The notes: generated from the letters alone by a model not told the origin. Counted from the first letter of the stretch, positions 43,628-53,098 are shown. The stretch is 64,000 bases of DNA from an uncultured Prevotellaceae bacterium (GCA_902768785.1 CACXMM010000001.1:248001-312000), one strand, 5' to 3'. A program made the numbers and translations.

Positions 43628-46003
43628 ATGATGAAATTCCACAAAATAGCAGGGGGACTGCTGCTGATAGTCTGCCTATTCCTGTACGCCCTGCCCACCC
43701 AAGCGGTGCTGAAGGAGAAAGATATCAATGCCACCCTGACCATCCTCCGACAGGAGTTGATGGATAAGCATGATGAGCTGGAGAAGCGTAACAAGATTTC
43801 CGTGATCAGGAATGAGCAGATCATGAAACAGTTCCGGGAGACCTACCAACGGAGTAACCAGAACTCACTGATGTTGTATTCCCAACGACCGGAGTATGTG
43901 TTCGACCTGACCTATGCCTGTCATGAGGCTACGAACCAGTTCCGTGAGTTCACCCGCCGGTCGATGCCCTTGCGTAAGTTCATCGAGAAGAACGATGCCG
44001 AGATTGCCCGCTACGACAGTCTGATCGGCAGTCTGGAGAAGATGATGCGCTTCTCCCAACTGGACGAACGGGCACGTACCGACTGTAATGTCTGTCTGAC
44101 CATGGCGACGAATATCCGGAACTCGATGAAGGGGAACCGGGAAGACATCGCCGACTATGAACGGCTGTTTAAGACAACGGAGCAACGTCTGAAGTACTTG
44201 AACGACTACGCGAACAAACGGTACAATGAGATCCAGAGCAGTATCTTCAAGAACGGCGGCGAGAGTTATTTCAGTATCCTGTCGTCATTTCAGCAGAACC
44301 TGCTGGCCACAGCCGAGACGGTAAGCGACAAATACCGTCCTGTGAAGAAAGTCCAGTCGCAGTGGAACAGCAAGATTATCCTCGACCTGTTCCTCGGCAT
44401 CTTCGTCTTCGCCATCGTATCCATCCTGCTGAACCTGCTGGCCATCCGCGTACTGCTGCCGAGGCGTTTCCAGAACGAGACCTTCCTGAAGAAACGCGCC
44501 TGTATCATCTTAGCCACCACGACGATCACCTTCGCCATCATCGTCGGACTGCTCCGCACTTTCTCTGATCAGAACTTCCTCATCATGGCCAGTAACCTTT
44601 TGGTGGAATACGCATGGCTGCTGGGCGTGATTCTGATTTCCCTGCTTCTCCGCGTGGAGGGCGACCAGATCAAGAGTGCATTCCGCATCTATGCTCCACT
44701 GATCTTCATGGGTTTTGTGGTCATCACCTTCCGCATCGTACTGATACCGAACGATCTGGTGAACCTCATCTTCCCCCCTATCCTGTTGTTGTGCACCGTA
44801 TGGCAGTGGAGCGTGATCCGCCGTCACGGAAAGAGGATACCGCGCAGCGACGTCTTCTACAGCTATATCTCACTGGTCATCTTCATGGTGAGCACGGTAA
44901 GCTCATGGGTAGGCTATACCCTGCTCAGCGTACAGCTGCTCATCTGGTGGATCATGCAGTTAGCGTGCATCCTCACCATCACCTGCTTCACCAGTTGGAT
45001 GAAGAACTACAGTCAGCGTCATCAGATAGCCAGTAAGCCTGTCACCAAGACCTGGTTCTTCCACCTGGTGTATGAAGTGCTGCTACCAGTCATGGCCCTG
45101 CTGTCCATCCCCTTGAGCATCTATATGGCTGCCGACGTGTTCAACCTGAGCGAGCTCACGTGGCAGATCTTCACCCGTCCGTTTGTGAACCTGAAGAACC
45201 TTCGTGTGAGCTTGTTCAGCATCATCCAGGTCCTGGAACTGTATTTCTTCTTCAAATACCTGAACAAGATTTGCTTAGACCTGCTGCATGTCCATTTCCG
45301 CAGGAAGAACCTCGACAATGTCGGTTCTCGCGAGGTGATGGGAAAGAACGTCACCCAGGTACTGGTATGGGGTATGTGGCTGCTGATCAGTCTGACGATC
45401 CTCCATGTGGGCGGCACCTGGTTAGGCTATATCGCCGGCGGTCTCTCCACTGGTGTCGGTTTCGCCTCGAAAGATATTCTGGAGAACCTCTACTATGGCA
45501 TCAACCTCATGGCAGGCCGCATCAAGGTGGGTGACTGGATAGAATGTGACGGTGTGAAGGGAAAGGTGGCGAGCATCAGTTATACGAGTACGATGCTGGA
45601 GGCCATCGACGGCTCCGTCATCGCCTTCACCAACTCGCAGTTGTTCACGAAGAACTACAAGAACCTGACGAAGAACCACGGTTACGTACTCTCACTGATT
45701 CCCTTCGGTGTGGCGTACGGATCAAAGATGAAAGACGTAATGGCCCTGATTGAGGAGGCAGTGATGTCCATGCATCATCCCTATCTCGATCCCTACAAAC
45801 AAGTGAAAGTAGTATTCACGGAGTTTGGTGACAGCAGTATCAACTTCAAACTACTCTGCTGGGTGGATGCCATCAAGCAGATCTACGCTGTCTCCGATGT
45901 GATGAAATGTATTTATGACACGCTGAACACGAACGGCATCGAAATCCCGTTCCCGCAGAGGGATGTTTATGTGAAGGAAGTTCTGCAGAAAAAGATAAAC
46001 TAG
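43628..46003 (+). CDS. Large MscS-family mechanosensitive channel
   Basis: 791 residues. Signal peptide (residues 1-26), a long periplasmic helical region (about 30-240) with coiled-coil character, then around ten membrane helices from about 255 to 600 and the MscS core: the pore helix GGLSTGVGFASKDILENLYYGI followed by GDWIECDGVKGKV and SIPFGVAYG-like beta domain. The architecture is like the long MscK/MscM-type channels. It protects cells during hypoosmotic shock. The stop (AAC TAG) is the first unit of an AACTAG repeat block. Confidence 0.93.
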   Translation: MMKFHKIAGGLLLIVCLFLYALPTQAVLKEKDINATLTILRQELMDKHDELEKRNKISVIRNEQIMKQFRETYQRSNQNSLMLYSQRPEYVFDLTYACHEATNQFREFTRRSMPLRKFIEKNDAEIARYDSLIGSLEKMMRFSQLDERARTDCNVCLTMATNIRNSMKGNREDIADYERLFKTTEQRLKYLNDYANKRYNEIQSSIFKNGGESYFSILSSFQQNLLATAETVSDKYRPVKKVQSQWNSKIILDLFLGIFVFAIVSILLNLLAIRVLLPRRFQNETFLKKRACIILATTTITFAIIVGLLRTFSDQNFLIMASNLLVEYAWLLGVILISLLLRVEGDQIKSAFRIYAPLIFMGFVVITFRIVLIPNDLVNLIFPPILLLCTVWQWSVIRRHGKRIPRSDVFYSYISLVIFMVSTVSSWVGYTLLSVQLLIWWIMQLACILTITCFTSWMKNYSQRHQIASKPVTKTWFFHLVYEVLLPVMALLSIPLSIYMAADVFNLSELTWQIFTRPFVNLKNLRVSLFSIIQVLELYFFFKYLNKICLDLLHVHFRRKNLDNVGSREVMGKNVTQVLVWGMWLLISLTILHVGGTWLGYIAGGLSTGVGFASKDILENLYYGINLMAGRIKVGDWIECDGVKGKVASISYTSTMLEAIDGSVIAFTNSQLFTKNYKNLTKNHGYVLSLIPFGVAYGSKMKDVMALIEEAVMSMHHPYLDPYKQVKVVFTEFGDSSINFKLLCWVDAIKQIYAVSDVMKCIYDTLNTNGIEIPFPQRDVYVKEVLQKKIN

Positions 46004-46100
46004 ATAGAACTAGAAGAACTAGTATAAACTAGATAGAACTAGAAGAACTAGTATAAACTAGTGAAACTATGTATCTAGTGAAACTAGGTAGAACTAAAAA
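45998..46100. repeat. AACTAG repeat block, left of the four-helix gene
   Basis: Two exact 29-base units (45998-46026 and 46027-46055) made of AACTAG motifs, then degenerate copies to about 46100. It begins inside the MscS stop codon. A similar block lies at 47029-47090. Confidence 0.85.
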
Positions 46101-46118
46101 AGCAGGCCTCCTGTTAAA

Positions 46119-46997
46119 CTATCTATGTTCTTTATAGCTTCTGGCTTGCGCCAGAAGCACTTCCAAATGACGTTTCTCGCTGAGAAGCTGTTCTATTTGT
46201 TGCCTAAGAATGGGCACTTCCTGACGCAGTTGTTTGTTCTTTTCGTGTAAAAGTCTGTTTTCTTCCTGAAGACTCTTGTTATTGTCTTGGAGTTGTCTGT
46301 TCATTTCTTGAAGGTCTCTGTTGTTGCCTGTTAGACGCAGTAACTCTTCTTCCTGTCCTTTTCGATAGCCTGTTCTGGCAGCATACATACGTTCCTTGAT
46401 TCCGCCTTGCGTAACAAACTGCTTGTCGAGACCTTCCAAATAGGTTTTCATCATTTTGTCAATGATATGAAGCAAAGAAAGAGCGATGTTACACAGTTCT
46501 TCGTCATTCCACTTGTGGAAATACGGTTCATAGTCGGCTACAAGATTATGGTATCTGCAAAAATGGAGCATCTCATTGTAACGCGGATGCTGCTTGTTCC
46601 AAATGAAAAGATGACGTGTCTGTAAATAATCCTCGTAGTCAGCACGTAGTTCCTTGAAAGACGAACGCGCCACGTTGAGAAGCTTCAATTGCAGTTCTGC
46701 AGAAGCGACACCTTCTGCCATACCTTCTATGATATTTTGCTTACCTGAGCGGGCAGCCTGTAACATCTGATCCACCGTACGGTCGCCTTTACTCGGCAGG
46801 AAGCGATTCACGAAGTGAAACGTCATGACATACAACACTTCTGATTTCTGGTAAAAGAAAAGATTGTTCACCTGCACCTCATTCTGTAGGACTTTGGGAA
46901 GTTCATTCTTTTTCATAGCATCGGCGTTGTTTGCGCCTTCACGATTGTTGTTGAGATTCTCGTTATCTCCGCTGTTTTTGTTGTCAATGTTTTTCAT
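46119..46997 (-). CDS. Four-helix-bundle protein with long coiled-coil tail
   Basis: 292 residues. The Asn-rich N-terminus (1-30) is followed by a region, about 45-175, that resembles the four-helix-bundle (S23 / IVS-protein related) family: FVNRFLPSKGDRTVDQM, ARSGKQNIIEGMAEG, LLNVARSSFKELRADYEDYL, LHFCRYHN. Residues 215-285 form a heptad-rich coiled coil (LQEMNRQLQDNNKSLQEE...). Related proteins are encoded in 23S rRNA intervening sequences. It stands alone between AACTAG repeat blocks, so it looks like cargo of a small element. The biological role is unknown. Confidence 0.82.
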   Translation of the reverse strand: MKNIDNKNSGDNENLNNNREGANNADAMKKNELPKVLQNEVQVNNLFFYQKSEVLYVMTFHFVNRFLPSKGDRTVDQMLQAARSGKQNIIEGMAEGVASAELQLKLLNVARSSFKELRADYEDYLQTRHLFIWNKQHPRYNEMLHFCRYHNLVADYEPYFHKWNDEELCNIALSLLHIIDKMMKTYLEGLDKQFVTQGGIKERMYAARTGYRKGQEEELLRLTGNNRDLQEMNRQLQDNNKSLQEENRLLHEKNKQLRQEVPILRQQIEQLLSEKRHLEVLLAQARSYKEHR

Positions 46998-47028
46998 ATT
47001 TATTATGTTTTTTCAATAATATTATAGA

Positions 47029-47090
47029 GGAACTAGTTAACTAGATCAACTAGAGGAACTAGGGAAACTAGTTTCCCTAGTTAAACTATT
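47029..47090. repeat. AACTAG repeat block, right of the four-helix gene
   Basis: GGAACTAGTTAACTAGATC... six to seven AACTAG/CTAGTT motifs, some in both orientations. It pairs in kind with 45998-46100. Confidence 0.8.
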
Positions 47091-47106
47091 ATGCTGTGCA
47101 AAATAA

Positions 47107-49014
47107 TCAATCGAGTGCCTCATACACCGAGTGGTTGCTCTTGAACTCGGGCACGATAGCTTTCATTTCCTTTACGGTGTTCATCACATCATACTGGTAG
47201 CTATGTGTGATCAGGTCGTTGATGTTGTGTTTCACCTCTTCGAAATCATATTCGCGCACCTGGGCGATCTTGATCTTTTCGTTGAACGTAGGCTTGGTCA
47301 CCTCCTTGTCGTTCAACACCTCCTCGTAGAGTTTCTCGCCATCACGCAAACCCGTATAGACAATCTTTACGTTCTGTGCCCCGCTCAACTTAATCATCCG
47401 CTGAGCCAGGTCGGCAATTTTCACGGGAGCCCCCATGTCAAACACAAAGATCTCACCGCCCTTGCCCATCGTTCCTGCCTCTAATACCAGCTTACAGGCT
47501 TCAGGAATGAGCATGAAATAACGGAAGATATTCGGGTGGGTGACAGTTACCGGACCGCCATTCTTGATCTGTTCCCTGAAGAGCGGGATCACCGATCCGT
47601 TTGATCCCAGCACATTGCCGAAACGGGTTGTCACGAACTGTGTCACTCCCTGAACCTTACCTTCCTTGATAGCCCGGTCTAAGCTTTGCACATAGATCTC
47701 ACAGATACGCTTGGAGCAGCCCATCACGTTGGTTGGGTTCACCGCCTTGTCGGTAGAGACCATCACGAATTTCTTCACACCATATTTCACGGAGAGGTCG
47801 GCAATCACCTTCGTACCATTGATATTGTTCTGCACCGCCTCACAGGGGTTGTCCTCCATCATCGGCACATGCTTATAGGCAGCCGCATGGAACACATAGT
47901 CAGGTCTGAACATCTTAAAGATAGCCTCCATGCGGGTCTTGTTACAGATGGAGGTAACTATGGCCTCCGCCTTCACATGGGGATAATTCTTGGCCATCAT
48001 CAGTCGGATGTCATGCTGCGGGGTTTCGGCCTGATCGATCAATACCATCTTATCCGGGTCGAACTTCGCAATCTGGCGCACCATCTCACTACCGATACTA
48101 CCAGCTGATCCCGTGATCAGCACCCGTTTCCCTTTCAACAAGTTCTCCACCGCATTCAGATCGACCTGAATCTCGTCACGGGGCAGCAGATCCTCGATCT
48201 CCACCTCACGCAGCTGGGCAGAAGTGATATCACTCTTTCCATCCCATTGAACGGCTGGGTTCATCGTGAATATTTTCACGCCAGCCTCCATCAGGCGGTC
48301 AACCATCACGGGATTCTGTGTGAACCGCTCCTGTTTCAAGGGTGACACCAGCAGGGTTTTCACCCCATTCAGTCGCATAATGGCAGGCAGTTTGGCATCG
48401 TTTTTATAAACCCTGACACCCATCAGCACCTTTCCAGCCATATCGCTGCCATCACTCACGAAACCCTTCAGTCTGAAACGTTGGGGAGTATCGTTAATAA
48501 TGGAACGGGCCAATCCCATGCCACCGTTCTTCACACCATATATAAATACAGGTTTGGACAACTCGTCACGCTTTCCGAAATCATACACCCACTTCAGGAT
48601 CATACGGACACCGCACATCACCACAGTGGAAAGGATGAACATCAGCACCAGTTCCTTGAACCGTAAGTTCACCAAGAAGGAATCGTCAGAAACCAATGCA
48701 CGACAGATCAGCACACCAATGGCACCAATGAGATTGGCCACGACAATCCGGTGAAGATCCGCGAACGAGGTATAGCGCATCACACCCTGATAGGTTTTCA
48801 TCACACGGAAACCAATCAGGAAGAAGATCAGATAAAAGCACAAGGTACCTATCAAAGGCCAGAAGATTCGGGTGGTTTGGGTAACACCATGATCGAGGGT
48901 ATAACTGATTACACCTGATATAACTACGACCAAGCAGTCAAATAAGAGAACACCCCAATAGGGTACCGCTCTCTTTGTGAAATACCAGTTGGCTAATCTA
49001 TCAATCAATCTCAT
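47107..49014 (-). CDS. CapD/PglF-like nucleotide-sugar 4,6-dehydratase
   Basis: 635 residues from MRLIDRLANW (ATG at 49014). Four N-terminal membrane helices (about 18-140), a first Rossmann-like domain (150-280) and a SDR dehydratase domain from 300 with GSAGSIGSEM, AAAYKHVPMMEDNP, VSTDKAVNPTN and the M/Y-x3-K region replaced as in PglF (MGCSKR). It acts on UDP-GlcNAc or a related sugar in surface polysaccharide synthesis. The rest of the polysaccharide genes lie beyond the island, at 58-64 kb. Confidence 0.92.
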   Translation of the reverse strand: MRLIDRLANWYFTKRAVPYWGVLLFDCLVVVISGVISYTLDHGVTQTTRIFWPLIGTLCFYLIFFLIGFRVMKTYQGVMRYTSFADLHRIVVANLIGAIGVLICRALVSDDSFLVNLRFKELVLMFILSTVVMCGVRMILKWVYDFGKRDELSKPVFIYGVKNGGMGLARSIINDTPQRFRLKGFVSDGSDMAGKVLMGVRVYKNDAKLPAIMRLNGVKTLLVSPLKQERFTQNPVMVDRLMEAGVKIFTMNPAVQWDGKSDITSAQLREVEIEDLLPRDEIQVDLNAVENLLKGKRVLITGSAGSIGSEMVRQIAKFDPDKMVLIDQAETPQHDIRLMMAKNYPHVKAEAIVTSICNKTRMEAIFKMFRPDYVFHAAAYKHVPMMEDNPCEAVQNNINGTKVIADLSVKYGVKKFVMVSTDKAVNPTNVMGCSKRICEIYVQSLDRAIKEGKVQGVTQFVTTRFGNVLGSNGSVIPLFREQIKNGGPVTVTHPNIFRYFMLIPEACKLVLEAGTMGKGGEIFVFDMGAPVKIADLAQRMIKLSGAQNVKIVYTGLRDGEKLYEEVLNDKEVTKPTFNEKIKIAQVREYDFEEVKHNINDLITHSYQYDVMNTVKEMKAIVPEFKSNHSVYEALD

Positions 49015-49055
49015 AAAGTCTAATCTTAGAACTAAATTTTTCTCATTCGAGCGCA

Positions 49056-49087
49056 CAAAAGTACAAAAAAATCCAATGCCATCCAAA
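49056..49087 (-). promoter_or_regulatory. Promoter of the CapD-like gene
   Basis: Minus strand: TTTG (plus 49084-49087), 20-nt spacer, TACTTTTG (plus 49056-49063). Confidence 0.7.
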
Positions 49088-49219
49088 TTATTATCTCAAA
49101 AACGTTTGATTACGTCTCATTTTTATATTTAGTTCCATCATGGTGTAACCGCAGTTCCAAAAAAATACCGACCTTTGCAGCCCAATAACCTAATTTTAAA
49201 TATTTAATTCTAATGTAGC

Positions 49220-49576
49220 ATGAAGCAAAATTATTTAAACCAATTCATTATGGAATTCGCTAAGAGCATTCACAAAGAGATTTTAAAACAAGAAGGCCGC
49301 TTGACTATCATAGCATTAGCTGGCCATGTACACAAGAGAGTGTTTCAATCTGTATCGTACCTGAAAATGCAGTTCCGCACCTGGTTCTATTCCATCTTAT
49401 GCATTGCCATGGTGACCTCACGCGAAGAATTCCTGAGGCATTGGATGGTACTCGGAGAGTACATCTACTATGTGGCAGAAGAGTACAGTGACGAACTGAT
49501 AGAAGAGCACTGCAGAAAGAAGAAAGGCTGTGTAGTTTCACCAAAACGTGAGAATGATGAACAAGGAAGCCGCTAA
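49220..49576 (+). CDS. Hypothetical protein, first gene of the accessory island
   Basis: 118 residues, helical and charged, with two Cys and a basic C-terminus. It starts with an Asn/Lys-rich stretch and has a hydrophobic aromatic centre (FRTWFYSILCIAMV). No family recognised. It overlaps the start of the next ATPase by 20-23 bases, so the two are coupled. A CGACCTTTGC box at 49169-49178 may be the promoter. Confidence 0.6.
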   Translation: MKQNYLNQFIMEFAKSIHKEILKQEGRLTIIALAGHVHKRVFQSVSYLKMQFRTWFYSILCIAMVTSREEFLRHWMVLGEYIYYVAEEYSDELIEEHCRKKKGCVVSPKRENDEQGSR

Positions 49577-50738
49577 GTTGATCATCCTGGAGATGAGCCA
49601 TGCCGGCATCACGGCCGACATGGAGAAGATGCTGGACCGGTTGGAGAACCGTCGCATCACTCCCGAGAAAGAGTTGCCGAAGATGGAGTTCCTCTTCACC
49701 CTGTTCCAGAAGCCCTGCTTCCCCCGTGGGGAGCTGGTGGCGATTTCGGGAAAGGCCAAGAGTGGCAAGACCTTCATCAGCAGTATCCTGATGGCGCTCT
49801 GTTTCCGCAGTGAGGTACTCTCAGTGAAACGCAACAGTCCTGGAATGCTCCGTGTACTTTGGTACGATACCGAGCAAAGCGAGGAATCCACCCAGGATAT
49901 CCTCCGCCACCGAATCATTCCCATGACCGGAATGGACGAGCAGTCCTTCCCCATGGAGTTGTTCGACATCTTCAATGTCAGGGCCGACATGTACAACGAC
50001 CGCCTTCCCATGCTGGAGGCGGCCGTCAACCACTATCATCCCGACCTGGTGATTCTCGATGGTATCCGCGACCTGATAACAGACATCAACGACGGCGTGG
50101 TGGCACAGGACTGTATCGAACGACTCATGCACCTGGCTTCCGCCAACCGTTGTTGCATCGTCTGCATCCTCCATCAGAACAAGTCAGCCGAAGACAAGAA
50201 CCTGAGGGGCTGGATAGGAACAGAGCTGAAGAACAAAGGCTTCGAGGTTTACGAGTGCTATAAGTCGTCAGAGCGTATCTTCTCGTGGGCACAGACCGAT
50301 ACCCGTAAATACGATATCCTGGACAAACTGCAGTTTGCCGTAAACGAAGAGGGTATCCCCTATCTCTGTACACAGGAGCAGCTGACCGAGGCACTCTACA
50401 AAGCCCAGCGAAACCTCTACGAAGAGCATAAGCCCATGGACCAGAAAAATGGCAGGATGCCCAGATTGAATCCACGGTATGTATTAGGCAGTGAGAACGG
50501 AGTTCCTGTTCTCGATCTCAAGAAGCTGTTCTGCGACTGCATGGAAGTGAATCGTTCCTACACGGAATATGAACTCAACAAGAGAGCCTGCGAAACGGCC
50601 AATATTATGAGTAACTCATTTTATAACAATATATTACATAATGCCATTAAACAAAATGTTATTATTGAAAACATCGGAAAGGATGGTAAAAAGGCCTTTT
50701 CACGCCCAATCATACAGTCAATACTGGAGTTTTCGTAG
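49554..50738 (+). CDS. RecA-like/RepA-type ATPase (AAA_25-like)
   Basis: 394 residues (ATG at 49554; 49557 is equally possible; a GTG at 49548 is less likely). Walker A is GKAKSGKT (about 66-73), Walker B LVILDGIRD, and a third motif HQNKSAEDKNLRGWIG typical of RepA/RecA-like helicase loaders. The C-terminal 100 residues may be a winged-helix domain. Such ATPases act with primases in replication of mobile elements. The partner Toprim gene lies downstream. A hairpin element separates the two. Confidence 0.85.
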   Translation: MMNKEAAKLIILEMSHAGITADMEKMLDRLENRRITPEKELPKMEFLFTLFQKPCFPRGELVAISGKAKSGKTFISSILMALCFRSEVLSVKRNSPGMLRVLWYDTEQSEESTQDILRHRIIPMTGMDEQSFPMELFDIFNVRADMYNDRLPMLEAAVNHYHPDLVILDGIRDLITDINDGVVAQDCIERLMHLASANRCCIVCILHQNKSAEDKNLRGWIGTELKNKGFEVYECYKSSERIFSWAQTDTRKYDILDKLQFAVNEEGIPYLCTQEQLTEALYKAQRNLYEEHKPMDQKNGRMPRLNPRYVLGSENGVPVLDLKKLFCDCMEVNRSYTEYELNKRACETANIMSNSFYNNILHNAIKQNVIIENIGKDGKKAFSRPIIQSILEFS

Positions 50739-50752
50739 GTCTTTCCATCCCC

Positions 50753-50845
50753 TTCCGAGGTGAAGGCTTCAAGCCCCCATACGTAACTCCCCCCTTGGGG
50801 GGGGAGTAGTATGAGGGGGCTGTATGAAGCAACTTCACCGAGGAA
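50753..50845. repeat. Nested hairpin between the ATPase and Toprim genes
   Basis: Outer arms GGTGAAGGCTTCAAGCCCCC (from about 50759) and its near complement ending at about 50838, with an inner perfect palindrome CTCCCCCC/GGGGGGAG (50787-50806). No ORF supported. Confidence 0.75.
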
Positions 50846-50884
50846 AACACCCCACCCCTCAAAATAACCTAAAACCAAAATAAC

Positions 50885-51601
50885 ATGAAACTGTATTTCA
50901 AATCATTATCAGATCAACTGATCAACCAGCCGCAAGACGGCAAGACCTTAGTAGAACGTTACGCCAGCAACCAGTCTGACTTCTGTCAGGCAGTCGTTAC
51001 CGCCGGCTATCTCTCGCAACAGCAGATGGAACACGCTGCGCTGCAGTATCATTTAGGGAAGTCAACCACCGGAGGGGTTATCTTCTGGGAGATTGACGAG
51101 GAACAGAGGATCCGCGATGGTAAGGTGATGACCTACCTCTCCAACTGTCATCGGAACAAGGAGAAGCCACCCACCTGGGTAAGTTTCCTGCTGAAGAAAC
51201 AAAATGCCATCCCTCATGTCTTTGATGCGAAACAGTGTCTGTTCGGACAACACCTGCTACCGAAAGAAGACTCATCCATCATCGCTGTCGTAGAAGCAGA
51301 GAAGACCGCCGTGATCTGCTCTGAGTTGTTCCCCGAGTACTGTTGGATGGCCACCGGTGGACAGTCGATGCTCAATGTCGCCAAGCTCTATCCCCTGAGA
51401 GAGCACCGGATAGTACTGTTCCCCGATACCGACGAAACCGGCCAGACCTACACACAATGGAAGGATGTGACACTGGCAGCACAAGATATGTTCCACTACC
51501 CCATCCGGGTAAGCAGAGTCCTCGAAGAGCACGCTACAGCCGATCAGAAACGGCGGAAGATCGACATCGTTGACTTTCTCTTTGAAGGTTATGCCTCCTA
51601 A
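50885..51601 (+). CDS. Toprim-domain protein (DUF6371-like)
   Basis: 238 residues. The Toprim fold is shown by VVEAEKTAVICSEL (catalytic Glu) and FPDTDETGQTY (Asp pair). The N-terminal part (1-120) is probably a DUF6371-type region. It lacks zinc-binding Cys pairs, so it is not a full DnaG primase. It probably works with the ATPase upstream, as in split primase-helicase sets of Bacteroidales mobile DNA. Confidence 0.8.
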   Translation: MKLYFKSLSDQLINQPQDGKTLVERYASNQSDFCQAVVTAGYLSQQQMEHAALQYHLGKSTTGGVIFWEIDEEQRIRDGKVMTYLSNCHRNKEKPPTWVSFLLKKQNAIPHVFDAKQCLFGQHLLPKEDSSIIAVVEAEKTAVICSELFPEYCWMATGGQSMLNVAKLYPLREHRIVLFPDTDETGQTYTQWKDVTLAAQDMFHYPIRVSRVLEEHATADQKRRKIDIVDFLFEGYAS

Positions 51602-51656
51602 CTACTATCTTTTCACTTCAAAAGTACTATAAAAAACTGATAAAAACACTATCTTT

Positions 51657-51872
51657 ATGAGCACAATCAAAAGCTATGGCAAATCCGAACTGGCCATGAT
51701 GTATTTCCCCCATGCTGAGACCAAGAGAGGGGCCTTGAATAACCTCAATAATTGGATCCGAGGCAACAGCGACCTCAATGAATCCCTCCAGCAGTGTGGT
51801 ATGCCACAGAAATCGAAGTTCTTCACCCCGAAGGAAGTCTCCCTCATCTTCCATTTCCTGGGAGAACCGTAA
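51657..51872 (+). CDS. DUF4248 small protein
   Basis: 71 residues; SYGKSELAMMYFP, a helix-turn-helix-like centre (ALNNLNNWIRGN) and KFFTPKEVSLIFHFLGEP, which fit DUF4248. This family is often next to HU-like proteins and amidases in Bacteroidales. Probably DNA-binding. Confidence 0.85.
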   Translation: MSTIKSYGKSELAMMYFPHAETKRGALNNLNNWIRGNSDLNESLQQCGMPQKSKFFTPKEVSLIFHFLGEP

Positions 51873-51920
51873 TGAATGTCACACAGAACCAACGGTCACT
51901 CAAAGCGTAGCGGGGATTAT

Positions 51921-52209
51921 GTCACACAGAAACCACGGATATCACAGATATTTATCAGCCTATACGGCTGATGGTTTCTAAAAGACCTTGAAGTCAGTAG
52001 GGTTTTAAAGGTCCCGCAGAAATCGCAGAAATGGCAGAAATATTATATTTGATATATTACTTTGAACTCATATCACTATAGTGTTTTTAAATTTCTGTCA
52101 TTTCCGCCATTTCTGCGGGACTCTTTAAATATCAAAAACACTTGGATTATAGGAACAATCAGCCGAATAGGCTGATATCTTTCCGTGTTTTCGGTGATTT
52201 CTGTGTGAC
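51921..52209. repeat. Nested giant hairpin element, copy A
   Basis: Outer arms 51921-51974 and 52157-52209 are complementary over about 53 bases (start GTCACACAGAAA, ending at a CAGCC..GGCTG palindrome). Inner arms 52011-52041 and 52091-52121 are complementary over 31 bases (GTCCCGCAGAAATCGCAGAA...). The spacer of about 50 bases has no ORF. The stretch 51873-52428 otherwise holds only another CAGCCGTACAGGCTG at about 52215-52230. Confidence 0.85.
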
Positions 52210-52428
52210 CCCACCTCAGCCGTACAGGCTGAAAAATCTACGTGATAAAAATCTGTGGGAAATAAGCATTTTATGGATAAAAGAGTCAGGATGTGTCACG
52301 ATGTTCCCAATGCCCCCTAAGGAAATTCGTACCTTTGCATTGTCAGAGAAACACTCTGATGAACAACAGCTTTCGGCCCAGCGCGCAGCCAAAGTACAAT
52401 GTTCAAAGTCCAATGTACAAAGAATAAC

Positions 52429-52911
52429 ATGATTCGTTACGTACTAAAGAAAAATGCGAACAAAAAAAGCAGTGTGTTCCAGAAGTGGTTCGCCTACCCC
52501 GTGATCGAGGAGACCCTCTGTCTCGACGACCTGGCCACCCACATGTCGCAACACAACACCCCTTTCTCCAAGGGTGTGATCAAGGGCTTGCTCACCGATA
52601 TGGTGATCTGTATCAAGGAGCTGCTCTTAGAAGGTAAGAACGTGAAGATCGACGACCTCGCCATCTTCTCCGTAGGTATCAAGAACACAAAAGGAGGAGC
52701 TGACAACGAAGACGACTTCAGCGTGGCAAAGAACATCTCGAATGTGAAGCTGCGTTCACGAGCCACCGGAGAACTGGGTCTGAAGGCACTTAACCTCAAG
52801 GCAACCCTGAAGCGGGCCCTTTCGCTCAACGGCACGCAGTCGGCTGACACCCCCGACAACAACCCGGATCCCTCACCTAATGATCCAGATACTGGGGACC
52901 AGGGCGAATAG
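52429..52911 (+). CDS. HU-like DNA-binding protein
   Basis: 160 residues from MIRYVLKKN (ATG at 52429; the upstream frame goes through a repeat). The HU-related fold has SSVFQKWFAYPVIEETLC-like helices, GKNVKIDDLAIFSVGI and a KLRSRATGEL arm; the tail (133-160) is Pro/Asp-rich. This extended HU group is typical of Bacteroidales and often sits near amidase and surface-polysaccharide genes. It likely shapes DNA. Confidence 0.88.
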   Translation: MIRYVLKKNANKKSSVFQKWFAYPVIEETLCLDDLATHMSQHNTPFSKGVIKGLLTDMVICIKELLLEGKNVKIDDLAIFSVGIKNTKGGADNEDDFSVAKNISNVKLRSRATGELGLKALNLKATLKRALSLNGTQSADTPDNNPDPSPNDPDTGDQGE

Positions 52912-53029
52912 CCACTGACTCCTAAGAGGATCATCTGACTGCTGTCCGGGGCAAAGCCATGGGGACAAGACGGACAAGGCAACGCTAATAATTGACAATT
53001 GATAATGGACAATTGACAATTAAAGTCCA

Positions 53030-53098
53030 AAGGTCAATGTTCAAAGTTCAATGTTCAAAGATCAAAGTTCAAAGATCAAAGTTCAAAGTTCAAAGTAA
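53030..53098. repeat. GTTCAAAG repeats
   Basis: About eight copies of GTTCAAA(G/T) and GATCAAAG, the reverse of the CTTTGAA family at 40440-40500. An AATTGACAATT-type repeat precedes it (52986-53025), similar to the one inside the aminotransferase gene. Confidence 0.8.
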
